A stretch of 64,000 nt of DNA, from the NCBI GenBank assembly GCA_029931535.1, contig JAQPZY010001184.1, positions 558,001 to 622,000 of the forward strand, written 5' to 3'. Shown here in pieces: positions 45,188 through 58,030 of the stretch; position 1 is the stretch's first letter, and every line of letters begins with the position of its first letter. The position numbers and the translations under genes are program-made. This DNA is from Margaritifera margaritifera. Its lineage: Eukaryota > Mollusca > Bivalvia > Unionida > Margaritiferidae. The notes under the pieces were generated by a model. It was given only the letters and a program-made list of their open reading frames with translations, did no database searches and was not told the origin of the DNA.

Positions 45188-47416
45188 ACACTGTACGACA
45201 TGCAGAAGGGCTCATCAGATCTATAATAAATCAGAAAGTTTGCGGGGGCGGGGGGTAGTATATATAATAGTACTAATATTATTAGTTTAACGCTACTTTC
45301 CAATCATAAAGCGAATTTTTTTATTTGATTACGCCAAGATACATATTTTTATAATCGTTCTATCTGAACACAATTTCTACCCTAAAATGTGACCTGGATG
45401 TGTACGTGTCAGTGAGGTGTGTATATGGGTATATGTGTGTGCAACAAAAGTAACACTGTAGAAGCACGATGTACACATTTCCTGAAAGTTGTAACTGCGA
45501 TTTAATCAAGGCAATAAAGACAAGATCCGTACTTATTAAGTGTGAACTAGTTTTGTTTTTAAAGTCACAACTGTATCATTGATGTAGTTGTTTTTTTGTT
45601 TTTTTTTTTTTGTTTTTTTTTTTTGGGGGGGGGTTTAATCAATCAAAAAGAAGTCACTTTTGTTGTTTGTTTTTTTTGTTGTTGTTTTTTTTATGTCATT
45701 TATTCTGTCGTTGTAAATTCAACTTCAGTGATCAACATAACCCATTACAAGTGTAGGTTTTGTTACAAGAAAACACATCATTAACAGCATGTAAGAATGT
45801 TTTTACCTGTTTTCCTTTTTCTCTTGACCAAAAATTACGACTGTATGGCTGTTGAGAATGTTCACATGGTACTAAGGGCAACAATAAAAGCGATAAAACT
45901 ACATGTTTTCCTAGACGAGAAAAAAGGATTTCGATTTGGGTGTAAAACTGCTGGTTGGGATTGAGTAGGGTCTGAGAACCAATGACTCAGTTTTAACACA
46001 CGTGTAATAAAAAGTATACGAAAATATGAAGACATTTGATTCCATCAAAATGTATGAAAAGGTTGCTAAAGGGTTTATTTCGAGATCTCTACATTTGTAT
46101 CCTGGTTGTAGAATATCAAATATTCAAAGCTATAATATCAAATACAAAATCCCCGACCATCGAAACCCTGTTTATTTTCCCGCAAATATGGCGAGAATTA
46201 CTGACCCGTTCTGTGCGCTTATTTTCCGCTTCGCACGGCCTTCAGTGATGGAGTATTTAAGTAATGTATTTGCCCAGTGTTAAAACTAAACTTATTTGCT
46301 AATAATTTTCTCTTGGTATAATATCAAGTACCAATCATGAATGCTGCCATAATTACAAACATAATTTCACATGCCAATGCCGTATCCGACTCCGACGTTT
46401 TGGTAATGAAATCACATGAAAACTCCCGCAATTTCATTACTTTCTTCATAACAACTGTATGCAGGAATCAGTGTTAATATTCATACTTTGTAAAATATCC
46501 ATAAATATTTATGCGTCGGTATGTATACTTAGTATTTTCCCATACCATAATAAACTCGTTATTATTTCTTTTAAAACCTTGTTATAGATTTGCATTAACA
46601 GCGTTCATTATACTGATTTGACATTGACGGTTGTTGACTCTTTGTACTATTTTATTGGAATGACTAATTTATTGTAATAAGAACACCCAAACCCCACCTA
46701 CTTGTATTGATACATTAGTACACAGCAATCCGCATTTTCTACATACACACAGACAAACACACACGCACACAAAGTAAAACACAAAATAAAGATGATCTTT
46801 TAACCCTAAGATAAGAAGAAAGCTTTCTGATATTCCACTTTGAGAATTACATCGCGGGGTGGGATCGAATTTCAATGTGATTTGCAATTACATTTTCTAA
46901 CAATATTACGCGAAGTCAAAACTTAATTTCAATCAAGTATAGCTTTTACGAACGAATCTAATATTTCTCTATGAATGAAATTGAAGTCTGAATTAAGTTT
47001 GATCACTCAAATGTCTTTATTCTGAACTTGACTCATTGACGTATTCCTGAAATTAGGGCCAGACTGATGGATTCCAAATTTAAAATGAAAGCCTGTTTCT
47101 TATACAAACGTTTCGCTTTTTCTCCCATTTCTAAATCAATTCGGATGAGTACAACAGCTTCTGCCGTACTTTCCATGGCAACGCAGTGTTTCATCTACAT
47201 GTTCTTCACGTCACAGTTTTTCTTACCGCAACTGCTCCATATTCTTGGTTCATTTAGAACTCTTTCTCTTCGCTGGGAAATGTGCCAGCTGCTTATTTTT
47301 TCTTTGTCCACGTGACGCCCATGTTCAAGTTTTGTAAGCGTTTGATCATAAAGAAATATCATAAAGAGCTTTGATTGCTAAGGGGGTATCTCCATATCAA
47401 AGAGTTTTAATTGCTG
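45188..47416. other. Unannotated stretch with T/G homopolymers
   Basis: Bases 45589-45633 are T-runs followed by nine G. Small frames near 46026-46283 and 47067-47315 show no recognised domain. No gene call can be supported. Confidence 0.4.
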
Positions 47417-47510
47417 GGGGGGGGGGGGGGATCTCCTAATTAGCAATCGTTTGATTCATCAAGTCAGCGGGCTTATAGTTGGCAAACTTCTAAAAGTTAG
47501 CTAAAAAAAA

Positions 47511-47512
<2 letters not shown>

Positions 47513-47573
<61 letters not shown>
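47513..47573. repeat. (CT)n microsatellite
   Basis: CT dinucleotides. A G homopolymer (47417-47431) lies just upstream. Confidence 0.97.
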
Positions 47574-47577
<4 letters not shown>

Positions 47578-47753
47578 GAATTCATGCCTTTTATAGGAGC
47601 GGGTTTTAAATTGTGTTTTCTATCTCATAAATGATTAAACGTATATGTAATAGATTAAACACCATCCCAAGGAATGACGTCATGGACTATCGAATATGAA
47701 TGTGAGGTGAATATGACATTTCTTTCCCTTTTGCTTATTCTTTATTCTTCTTT

Positions 47754-47754
<1 letters not shown>

Positions 47755-47813
<59 letters not shown>
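47755..47813. repeat. (CT)n microsatellite
   Basis: A second CT tract about 180 bases after the first. Confidence 0.97.
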
Positions 47814-47815
<2 letters not shown>

Positions 47816-48624
47816 AACATTTGCGTTGAGTTTATAGACCTTAGAGAACAGTGATGCTTAAGTAAGTGTGAATACATACCTAAACAATCTGAAAGACACA
47901 TTTTCGTTTATATAAAAAGGATCTAGCTTTGACCATTTCATGTAAAAGCTGAGAAGAGAGCAAAGTCGATGTAAAATAACAGCATATCAAAGGGCAGAAA
48001 AAGGTTACTTCATCAGATTGGTTTAAATATGGAAACAGCACAATAAAAAGAGGAAAGATTTCAGCTAGGCTCAATGTGAATTTACTGTACATCGAGGAAT
48101 GTTGCGTTTTATCAGGATCTGATTGGTTGGTTGGCTAAAGTTACTATTTGACACAGGAAAGCTTGACATTTGACTGATCACCTATCAGCTTATATTTGCT
48201 TTGAGAGAACTAATTATCATACGACGTACAGCACGATATATGCAAATAGGTCAATAGGTGTTATGTTTTTCTCCCTTTCTCTAATACGGATTGATTACTA
48301 GTCACATGGTTAGATTATTTGCTACACTGCTTGAACCGAGGGCGAAGGATGAAATATAATCAAACAGATTGGGACATTCCCATCCGCCCTACTAAAACAC
48401 AATGCAACGATTGTACCCACGTTTTTAGAAAATAATCAGCACTAAGCACAGACATGTTTAACGTTATTTATGCAAAACTGTGCAAGCCTCAGGATTGATT
48501 TGAATCTAAAACTATGCAAGCCTCAGGATTGATTTGAATCTAAAACCAGCCACGCACGGACATACTTGACAGCAGCTACAACAGCCTGGTTTCGCTAATG
48601 AGACGCAGATGGTGCAAAAGGCCC

Positions 48625-48626
<2 letters not shown>
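47814..48626. other. Unannotated stretch with a 34 bp duplication
   Basis: 'tgcaagcctcaggattgatt' occurs at 48481 and 48515 as part of a 34 bp direct duplication (48478-48546). Nothing else is seen. Confidence 0.5.

Positions 48627-48683
<57 letters not shown>
48627..48683. repeat. (GA)n microsatellite
   Basis: GA dinucleotides over about 56 bases. Confidence 0.97.
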
Positions 48684-48686
<3 letters not shown>

Positions 48687-48854
48687 ACAAATATACACCA
48701 AACAGAGCGGAAAGTGCTATCCGTGGATTCTACAGGAGAATGCTTGATAACATTGACAGAATTGTTAAATACAAATAAATAATATTATAATTAATATTAT
48801 AATTCAGGTTAGAGAATTTTTTTAATTCGTACTCTACGGAGATTTGAACTCGGG

Positions 48855-48858
<4 letters not shown>

Positions 48859-48925
<67 letters not shown>
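48859..48925. repeat. (AT)n microsatellite
   Basis: AT dinucleotides over about 66 bases. Confidence 0.97.
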
Positions 48926-48930
<5 letters not shown>

Positions 48931-49187
48931 AATAACTAGTATGTTTCGTTGACGTAGCGTTGGCAGAGACGAAAAGCAACTAAAGCTGACATAAAAAAAA
49001 AAATTTAAAGATCGTGGAATAATAGGAAAAGAAAAAAAATATAAGCGAAAGGAAGATTCAAACTACATTTTCAGTTCCTCGGTCTAGTCAATCTGGCTGC
49101 CGAAGTGGCATTTGAGTTTCAGCCCAACAAGCTCTAGACATTATTAGATTTCAGTTGCAATTTATCCCGAAGTTGTTCTTTAATTTT

Positions 49188-49500
49188 CAGGGCGGAGAGC
49201 TCCTACTGAAGAGATACCAAGTCGGAAGACCACAGGGCGGAGAGCTCCCATTTAAGAGATACCAAGTCGAAGACTATAGGGCTGAGAGCTCCCATTTAAG
49301 AGATACCAAGTCGGAAGACCACAGGGCGGGGAGCTCCCATTTAAGAGATGCCAAGTCGGAAGACTATAGGGCGGAGAGCTCCCATTTAAGAGATACCAAG
49401 TCGGAAGACCACAGGGCGGAGAGCTCCCATTTAAGAGATACCAAGTCGGAAGACCACAGGGCGGAGAGCTTCCATTTAAGAGATACCAAGTCGGAAGACT
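49188..49500. repeat. 45 bp minisatellite, seven units
   Basis: The unit 'gggcggagagctcccattta' + 'agagataccaagtcggaaga' + 'ccaca' is repeated about seven times with alternating variants ('ccacag' or 'ctatag'). It abuts the 3' end of a minus-strand LINE remnant. A 136-codon plus frame (49155-49565) runs through it as a 15-residue repeat with one frame slip. A charged protein repeat is conceivable, but the repeat origin explains it. Confidence 0.93.
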
Positions 49501-50380
49501 TAGCTACTACAGCTGATGAAGAGTTCCAACGAGGAATTGACCTTTGGGAAAAAGGTTGTATTTAAAGACATCGTTAGAGGTTGCATACAGACCAAATTTT
49601 AGAGAATGATTTGATCTTGTTCTGGAAGATGCTGGGGTGTGGAATTCTGGGGCTGAAATGTCTACAAGGTTGTTGATGATTTTCTATAACATATTAAATT
49701 GTTGTTTCATTCTCCTTGTTTTCACTGACTCCCTGCCAAGTTGTTCAGTCATTTCACTAATACTAACACTGCTTCTATTGCGGTATCTATTGGTTAGTGT
49801 TTGGACTCCAAATACTAGCACAGTACTTCAGATTGGTACGGACGAGGGTGAAATGTACAGAGGCCTTGGTCTGTGGCTTTCTGATGCACAAATTCCTTTG
49901 CAAAAATCTCAAAATGATGTTAGCCTTTCCCTCTGTTCTAGAAATATGGCTTTGTGTGGAGAAATTTGACGAAGTATCCACATCTGGATATTTAGCAGAG
50001 CTGGTGACCTCCAGGTTTTGTCATTTAAAACTGTACGTAAATAGTAATGTGGTCCGTTTTCTAGTTAGTCTGAGAAGGCTAGACTTCTCGGGATGAAAAA
50101 CATTCCCTACGTTGCCTCCGAATATGCAAGGTGACTCAGGTCATTTTGAAGGGCTTTGCAGTCTTGGATGGTACGGATCGTCTTGTAGATGAAGTAGTCG
50201 TTAGCAAACAATCGATTCATGGATTCTCATCCACTGTCTGACAGATCATTGATGAATATGAGCAAACGGAGATTCCCAATGACCGTTCCTATGGAACTGT
50301 ACTGACTACTGGAACCTTGTCGAAAATTCAAAAGTTATTTGTTGTTTTTTGGTACAACATGGAATATTGATCAATTCGTA
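49501..50380 (-). pseudogene. LINE reverse-transcriptase remnant (minus strand)
   Basis: Minus-strand fragments of a Jockey/CR1-type RT in broken frames. They are, in order: 'GTVIGNLRLLIFINDLSDS' near 50310-50240 (motif B region); 'LFANDYFIYKTIRTIQDCKA' near 50212-50150, where the catalytic 'FADD' box has become 'FAND' (50191-50208); 'KANIILRFLQRNLCI' and 'TLVRTNLKYCASIW' in 49981-49787; and a C-terminal 'EMTEQLGRESVKTRR'-like stretch near 49760-49710. The end near 49500 reads like 'PRWNS'. Many stops and frame changes make it non-functional. It differs in motif style from the LINE at 393-2475. Confidence 0.82.
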
Positions 50381-51339
50381 GGTAGATCATCTGATCCCCT
50401 ATTGGACTAACTTTCTCGACAGCCTCAATTGATTTAGAAACTGGAAAAAATTTAAATGTTTGTATAAGAACCATGCTTCGTGGTCACGAAGATGTCGGAG
50501 CACAAAAACTGAACTCAGACTAAAAACTCGTTGGTCCCTAACTACAGGAAATCCACCATTAGTACAACAGTGACATGGGCCGTGAAGACGTAATCGAGTG
50601 ATATCGGGTTCGTTCTGGAAGTTGATAAATTACATATACGATAGCTGTTTGATCAGAATACAAGCTAATACTTAAATCTATCACAGACAAGTAAAGTCTT
50701 AGTTGGCAGATTTCACATGACCCGATAACGAAATCAGTCAGTTTGGTTGCAAACAGAATAAACAAGGAGAACATTAACTTTACATATAGAATTGCAGTGG
50801 ACTCTACTTGTTGTCTGATACCACCTAAACCTTTGATTAAACTGAGAGACAATCTGGAGAAAGATTATATCTCTAACTGGTTTACAGTCGTAAATTGCCC
50901 GTAAAATGAAGATTAAGTCAGTTCCGTGTTACGAAAAGTTTACCTAAATCTAGTCAAATGTGCATGCTAAGTCAGAAGCCTGAGGATGTAAATTCAATGC
51001 TGTCACAAATTTAACAGAGAAGCTATGATAAAAATTATATATAACAACATAACATACAAAATATGAGCGTTGTTTTTCCTTAGTAGAGAAGTTGAACATA
51101 TTGGAAACAAGAAAGGAATAAACTATAGTTTCTAAACTGCTATAGCGGAATCAGTAATATAGTAAGGTTCGATATTATCATGTTCTCAGTTCCAAAGATC
51201 GGACCTTTATCAAAACTCATTTTTACCTAATCTGTTATTGAATGAAACTTTCTCCGAACAGAGATCAGGAACAACCTTCACATGTTTTCTCAAATCATAA
51301 TTGGAGAGTTGGAAAAAACACCAGCCTATTAACTACCTT
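50381..51339. other. Unannotated stretch
   Basis: Possibly the upstream part of the same decayed LINE just above 50381, but no motif can be followed. Nothing else is recognised. Confidence 0.35.
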
Positions 51340-51640
51340 AGAGACAATCGTAACATCCTCGGTCTTTTCCGTGAAGTCGAGAAAGAAACATCGGATGCAA
51401 TTCGGCGCCATTGAGAACTATATTCACAACACTTTTGTTCACCTGGCACAATATGGCAGCGGAAGGCGACAAAGTCACAATCGGAACATCGTCGGCCTTT
51501 CATGTTGTAACATATGTGGTGCTCTACGCCAGAAGTGAATACCCAAACCCTTGAAATTGATGTGTATTCCTGCATCCGAGGTTATTTCTTGACTTGACGA
51601 AAATGGCCAGCGATGTTCTGATCGCCTTGGAGAAAGAACA
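51340..51640. mobile_element. Inverted-repeat element, ~300 bp, unclassified
   Basis: The left arm around 51344-51402 ('caatcgtaacatcctcggtc', 'gtgaagtcgagaaagaaaca', 'tcggatgca') pairs with the reverse complement of 51570-51640 ('catccgaggttatttcttga' onward) over about 60 bases. A further direct copy of the arm core lies at 51478 ('caatcggaacatcgtcggcc'). The open frames here are artefacts of this structure as far as can be seen. Confidence 0.6.
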
Positions 51641-51702
51641 ATCGCAACTTTGAGATCAGTACTACGAATCATACCTCGAGGGTATGCCGATAGCTACCGT
51701 TT

Positions 51703-51831
51703 GGACCACCCCATTTATTTACGAAACAAAGATTGACCGAAAAGTTGCGAAAGTATCAACCTATTTTTTCCTTCGCAAGTTCTGGATCAAACCAACGGTC
51801 AATCCAATTGTAGAAAAAACCGGGTGGTCCG
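51703..51831. mobile_element. Inverted-repeat element, ~130 bp
   Basis: The left arm 'tggaccaccccatttattta' and the right arm ending 'aaaaccgggtggtcc' are complementary over about 35 bases with mismatches, both reaching 'gattgaccg'/'cggtcaatcc' internally. The termini are best at 'ggaccaccc'. Confidence 0.55.
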
Positions 51832-52039
51832 AATCGATTGCGGTTGGGTTTATTTTGCGAAGAAATTTCCGGCGAACAAAATGTATAATTTTTCTGCAAA
51901 TTACAGCGCTGACATACATCCAAGGCATGATTTTGTCTCACAGAAAGAGCAGAGGTGGTACGAATTGGAGCAAAATTCCCCCAAATTGAACACCTCGAGG
52001 ATTTTGTCCCCAAAATTCATTTCAGAAATACTTTGATAG

Positions 52040-52165
52040 TCTCGTTCAACCAGACTCCAGCGTGGCTCCATGAGATACCATACGAGATAAAAAAAAAAAA
52101 AAAAAAAAAAAAAATCGTTTTGCAAAGATCTTACGAAGCCACTCGAGAGGTCTGGTTGAACGAGA
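52040..52165. mobile_element. Foldback element with poly(A) spacer, ~125 bp
   Basis: The left arm begins 'ctcgttcaaccagactccag' (about 52041) and the right arm ends 'gaggtctggttgaacgag' (about 52170). Arms of ~37 bases are mostly complementary. The spacer contains about 24 A (52090-52113). No coding capacity. Confidence 0.7.
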
Positions 52166-52170
52166 AAATT

Positions 52171-53626
52171 TTTGAAGTTCATTATTTTCATTTTCCTACC
52201 AACGTCTAGACTTAACAAAATATTATATAATTCCAAAAACTACCCCTAAGTGAACATATCTTTTATGTAGTTAAACATCGCGCCTGTCCCAAATCTCACT
52301 ATACCAATACTTTCCTGTTTTCACTCTTGATTTATATCATTATCCTGTGTGTATCATTACCTGTAAATTTTACATTTTTCCATACACATGTTTTGCATTT
52401 TACATATGCATTATTTCTAGTTTAGCATTTTCAAGATGAATTCCTTAAATGTACTTATTTTTTTAAAATTTACATATACTTTTGCGCGTTCCATATAATA
52501 TATTTTAAATTGAAAAATCATGTACGTAAAAGCTCATTATGATCAAGGAGATAGCTTACGATGAGCACATTTGCTTATTCTTCTCCTCGACGCCATGTCT
52601 TTATTTGATACTTACGCACTATATGATGTCGTTTTCTACAAGATATTTTAAAATAAAAAGCCAGCCGTTCAAGAAAGAAAAATTGCACATGCAAAATCTC
52701 TAAAAGAGCTTCATCTCGAAAATATATGCAGAAAACACCTACTGAATTCAAGAAAGAAAGAAAAATAAGAAAAGAAAAGAAATGTAACGAAATCATCGAC
52801 AGAAGCTACAGTCAACATCATCCTTAGGAAGAGGGCGTTTTCATCAACTTTCCTCTTAACAGAAGCGAAATGGTGAACGTAAAATGTGTGGGCAAACGTG
52901 ATTTTCCTATACTGAAACCTTACGGAAATGATGTTTGATCCTCCCATTATCTTGTATTGTATTTCAAACAAAACTACTCGTATGTACCACAACACTAAAT
53001 TAAAAAGCCAACATTTCTAGTGCACTAGCGCAACTCACCATCCTGTTTGTATAGAGTTGTAACAACACATTAACCAAAGTTCGACATTCAGTAGCGCAGT
53101 CAAACTAGTCGCTATTACTATCTTTACAAAATCAATATTAACTTGTGCAGTTGATAAGCCTTGACCGCAAACGCAGGCGCAGCGAAACGGACAAAACGCA
53201 TAAGTAAGCACACAATAATAATTTGAAATTGTTACCATAAATAATAGCACAAAGCTACCTTGTATTGAATTCAACAATTTTAAGAGAGGTGATATAAATA
53301 TTTCAACAGTTTAACATGTAATCAACATTCTCGCTATCAAAAGATAATGCCTTTCCTTTTACAAACTTGTAACGGATAAAAGTGTGGTCAAAGCCATTTG
53401 TGTTTATGAATAACATTCAAAAGAATTTTACAAAAGTGTTTACATGCTGATTACAACCATTAAAAATATATACTCCAGTACTTAAGAAGAGACACAGATC
53501 TACTGATTATATTTAATAAAGATGACATGGAAATAAGTAGCAATAGCTTTGAAAGCACAATGGTTAAAACTGTACAGCATGAGTAAAATAGTTGATGTTG
53601 TAAACATAAATTTTTATTTGGTTTAA
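52171..53626. other. Unannotated stretch
   Basis: AT-rich. Small minus frames at 52575-52995 and 53035-53277 have no recognised domain. Confidence 0.35.
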
Positions 53627-53845
53627 TTTACAGTACAATTTGAAGATCAAGTAAACTTTAATAGGCCAATTTACCAAGATTCAGCAAAAACAAAGATAGA
53701 ATTTATAGAGGACAAAGTCAGATTTAAAGCAGCATATGGTGACTCATTATATGAATTGGCTGTGTTAGAGTCAACCGTAAGAATGGTAAAATTTGATATA
53801 AAATCTGAAATCATTCATGCGATTGAATGGATTGAAGAAACTTAA
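53627..53845 (+). other. Coding-like segment of unknown family
   Basis: A 72-codon open stretch without an initiating Met at its start. It is preceded by 'tttggtttaatttacag', which looks like a 3' splice site, and ends at TAA (53843-53845). The encoded text ('FEDQVNFNRPIYQDSAKTK' and 'AYGDSLYELAVLESTVRM') is amino-acid balanced rather than low complexity. It could be an exon, a transposon gene fragment or chance; no family is recognised. Confidence 0.3.
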
Positions 53846-55063
53846 GAAATTGCTGAAAATTAAAGTACCTATTTCAGACGGTCGTCCTGTTAGCTTGTAG
53901 ACAACAACTAATGACAATTTACTAATCATAAGGTGTATTTATTTCGTTTGAAATTACTAGCAAGCGCAATATTGAAGCCATCTTTATTACCATCAGGAAA
54001 GTCCAGTCGCTTTCACGCATGTCGATCAACTGTAGGAACAAATTAAACCGGACAAAAGGAAAATTAAATACCCTAGACAGAAATAGTTGGCGTGCAAGCA
54101 TATGAAGAAAAAAAACCAATGATATACATACATTTTGACATGTTTTAGTTCTATTGAACTAGTTATGAGGCGCACATCTTTACTCACTTATTTGACTGAC
54201 CTAGTGTGTCCTGCGTGCTTGTCATTCCTGCCTTCTGCTGACGATGGATATATCAGGATTGAAGTTTTTAGTATAGGGACAAAGCGTTAAGCCATGTCGA
54301 GATGCTATCGCTTTTATGGCAGTTTTGTTTTTCAACTATAGAGGCAATAATAATCACTCCTGTTCCTCGTTCTTTCTAGCATTCGTGTTTGATAGATAGA
54401 GCATTTCGTTTTGCTAGATGATTCGGAATTTTCTAGATTTATGTTATGTCTGTCAAAGTTAACATCGCATGATGCTGTTTTAATTAGATGGTGTCTTTTT
54501 TGAGTTAGTCATTTTTAAAACTAATTAAAACTATTTGACATTTTGGTATACATTATGAATGTTGTATATAGTAGATGGTAAGAATGGTTCCAGTTTATTG
54601 CAATCTTATATAACCATTCTTGTCGTGGATAGTGGTCATGTACGAATTTGGTTATCATGTTAATCCTGTAAAGTGATAATTAACTTAACACAATTTTAAG
54701 GTTTAAACTAGGTCTTTTCTTATGTATGCACACATAACGTGTATTTCTGTTTTCACCATAATGCGCTAACGATTATAGACCAGGTATCGCAAGGTTCAGG
54801 AGTATTTCATCTGACCCGGAGAACTTGACCGGGCAATGATGTGTGTGTAGTCAAAAGATGATAACAAGCTGTGAGAAAGCTATGTTTAGCACAGTTAAAT
54901 GCCGAGTGGATTAATGATTTTCCGCCTTTATCATATTCTCTGATCTTCGTCAATGCGGGAATGAGACACCATCAAGTGTATCTTAATAGACTGGAAAAAA
55001 TGTCGTATTTGGGTCCATTCTTTATTTTCACATCCTATTAAAATAAAATAGGACATTTGCTTA
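53846..55063. other. Unannotated stretch
   Basis: Nothing recognisable. Confidence 0.4.
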
Positions 55064-55180
55064 CATATGCTATGTGGGCAGGATAACTTCACATCTTTTA
55101 TTTGGACAGGATAATGTCACACCTGCTACGTTAACAGGATAACTGCACACTTGTTATGTGGACAGGAAAATTTCACACCT
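55064..55180. repeat. 28 bp tandem repeat, four units
   Basis: 'ggacaggataa' and variants recur with 'aggata/aggaaa' at 55080, 55108, 55136 and 55164, an exact 28 base period; the units are diverged. Confidence 0.8.
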
Positions 55181-55223
55181 TGTGAATGACTAGAACATTA
55201 CATTCTACTATTAAATAGGCAAC

Positions 55224-55833
55224 GTGTATCCATTTCTGATATATGCACAGAATAATTCAGCAATCGCATTTGTTTCATATAGTGGTAATTGTCATTATAA
55301 GCAATTACAAAGGCGTGCCATAAACATATTAAATATCAGCATACACGATCATAATGGGAATTTGGGAGACATCCACGGTTTGCCTGTAACATATGTTATC
55401 CATCTGAAGTCAATAGCATAAGATGGCATGTACGTGGCACAGCCTTTATCGTTAGATGCATGACAAAGATATCTCCGAGAGAACATTGTGTTCGGTTTTT
55501 CTTTAAACATTGAAATAAACACAGAGGAGAAAAATGTAATGCTAGGTCAAACAATTAACAGAGATTCAAACCTCAGAAATAACCATATTCCATATTTACG
55601 TGATCTGTTAAAACTAATTGATCCAGCTACTAGTTGGTTGGTACAAACACGTCGATACTCCAATACATAAGACATCAGAGAATTACGATTTGGAAGATAT
55701 TAAGACGTGGAGAGAACAACTCGACAATAAACTAAAATCTATTGAACAGAGTGTCACTGAAAGAGCTAGCAAAAGAGAAAGAGTAAAATTCCAAGGGTCA
55801 GTGCCTAATATAGACCTTCCATCACGGTTTTAA
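55224..55833 (+). other. Coding-like remnants of unknown family, frame-shifted
   Basis: Three open stretches in different frames (55224-55421, 55488-55670, 55618-55833). The last two overlap and together read like one polypeptide: 'IPYLRDLLKLIDPATSWLV' passes by a frame change near 55665 into 'DIKTWREQLDNKLKSIEQSV', a charged, probably helical segment ending 'NIDLPSRF'. The family is not recognised. These may be genes of a degraded large element, but that is inference from context only. Confidence 0.3.
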
Positions 55834-56214
55834 ACAGCTCAGACATATTCGTATCACGTCACATTTTGCCATTACGGTACTGATATCGCGCAGCGTTAGG
55901 TACTATAGAAAAAGTAATCGTACACATTTACTGTAAATGTCATTTATTTGTACAAATATTTACGTGGTAAGTTAGCAGCGCATCGCTGTGAAACAATATT
56001 TTTGTGAACTGGGTACCCTAAAAGTTTCATTGTTGTTATAATTTATGTCCTTCTCGTATAATTTCGTTTTATTAGCTCCTTTTGTCCCAAGGCAGCTATT
56101 CATGGGATGATGTTTCTTTTCCTCAGTTATTTATATCATAGGTGTAAAGTTTGCATTTAACTAAATTCATTAAATTGTCTACAAAATAAATTTGTATAAT
56201 CTTCGTGTCCTTCA
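55834..56214. other. Unannotated stretch
   Basis: Nothing recognisable. Confidence 0.4.
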
Positions 56215-56960
56215 GTCCGTATTTCCGTCCGGCACACACTCCCATTAGCGCAACTAGCAACTAGTCCCATAGTTTATGATGGATTGCCATGAAACTTTGT
56301 AAAAATTACGATCATCACCTGACGATGCGCATATGGTTTTATTAGAGTTATTGCCCTTTTTGATCCGCAGCTGAATGCAGTGTATGACTGAATATTCTGA
56401 ACCTTAATCTCATAGATTTTATTTAATCGCTGTGAAACTTTGGAAATGATATGATCATCATCTAAACACATCGTATATCGACAAATCACTGTGTTCTTGC
56501 CACTTTTATTCAAGTTATTGCACTTTTGACTGGGAGCCTGACGTAGTGTGCGATAGAATCTTGTTAACACAACTAGTCTTACAGTTTGTATTGGATCGCA
56601 TTGTATATGTTATGGTCATCATTCGACAAATCACAAGTTTAGTTAGAGCTATTGCCATTTACGCTCCTCCGCAGAATGCAGAATAAACCAGAACCGTGTG
56701 AACATAACTTGCCTTGCAGATTTCTATGCATCGTTGTGAAACTTGGTACATATTATAGTCATCGTCTTAAAGTTGCACATATTGACAGATGTTTCTGCTT
56801 CTGCAATTCTTGTCAGATTGATAGCCCTTTCTACATGTAGCTGGATATAGTGCATGATAGAATTTTTAATTTTTGTGTGTGGATTGCTGTGAAACTTAGT
56901 GCATATTATGCTCGTCAATCATTTTACTCAAACTATTTTCAGAAGAGCTATACGCTTTTG
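56215..56960. repeat. Pearl-like tandem block, about five diverged ~150 bp units
   Basis: It opens with 'gtccgtatttccgtccggca' (CCGT traces). Anchors 'gtgaaactt' or 'atgaaactt' occur at about 56291, 56434, 56738 and 56891, with a degraded unit near 56598. Each is followed by 'atgatcatcat'-type sequence and 'ttattgccctttt'. This matches the structure expected for bivalve Pearl-like elements: a short CCGT microsatellite next to ~150 bp core repeats. Confidence 0.65.
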
Positions 56961-58030
56961 TTTTTACAATAGATTTATATTCATCATGAGGTAGCGGATT
57001 GGAGGAGCTGTTTATATTTACGTGTGCACATTACTCACCATACCGCTCGTTGTTCAAGATTTTTGCCTTATCAAGCATGCCAGATAGAAAGATCGTAATT
57101 TTAGTATTTCAATTTTTGTTCACGTATTCATTTAGTTCATTACCTTTTTTAAGTTTTTGTAAAAAAAAAATATCACATAAGTAGGCAAATAAATGAATAT
57201 TGATAAACGCACAAATAAATAAATTAATTCATTATTTGAATTAAATAATTACATTAATTAATGGAACAAATCGATAAAACTACACCAATATAGTAATCGT
57301 AAATATCATAAATTACTTATCATTAATAGCCTGAAATAAGAATATAAAATTTCTTCCCAAAAGTTACTTATATGACAGTATCTCAAAACATAAACCTATA
57401 TTACACAGACTTTGTCGAAGATACTGCATTCTAATACGTGTATATTTTTTTAATTTTAAAGGAAGGAGAGAATTCATCATAAAGCATATTAACATTTTTT
57501 TAAGTATGTGATGAAATATGAATTATGTAAAAAGTGAATCCTTCAAGTATTTCAACTGGGTGATTTTCCAATGCTTTTGGCATTTTGGTTACGGTTTTTT
57601 TTAATAGATAATTGGCCAAATTTCAGAATTCCGCTGTAAGTTACAATTTACCAGCATGTTTTGAACAAATTGTCAAGTTTTAATTAAACTAAAGGGACAG
57701 TTGAGTTATTGTTATATTTTTCTGCACGAAGACTGCTCATAAATACAAACGGTGAAATCAAGTGTCATGATTCAATCTCCATTTTCTTTTCTTTTTTTTT
57801 AATACTCTGATTTTACTGTTTACTCGAGTTTTAAGATTACAAATTGGAAGATTTCCATGGAAAAAAGTTTATTTCCTGAATTAAAGGAACACAGAAGTGT
57901 TCTACGTGTTGGCTTTTTTATTTTAATCAGTTGTTCAGTGACAAATGTCATCAGTACCCGTAATCGGTATCTTAATGGCGGGCGCGTTTTGTAGCAAATA
58001 GTGGAGTGGGGAGGAGGGTAAATATGGAAC
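56961..58030. other. Unannotated stretch
   Basis: AT-rich with 'aataaat' low complexity near 57180-57260. No gene signal. Confidence 0.4.

Noticed and set aside
45058..45258. Frame with a polyhistidine tract
   Set aside because: The histidines come from a CCA/CAC repeat at the nested hAT insertion site; the frame crosses transposon ends.
49155..49565. 136-codon gene with a charged 15-residue repeat
   Set aside because: The frame coincides with a 45 bp minisatellite, slips frame within it, and neighbours a decayed LINE; no independent support.
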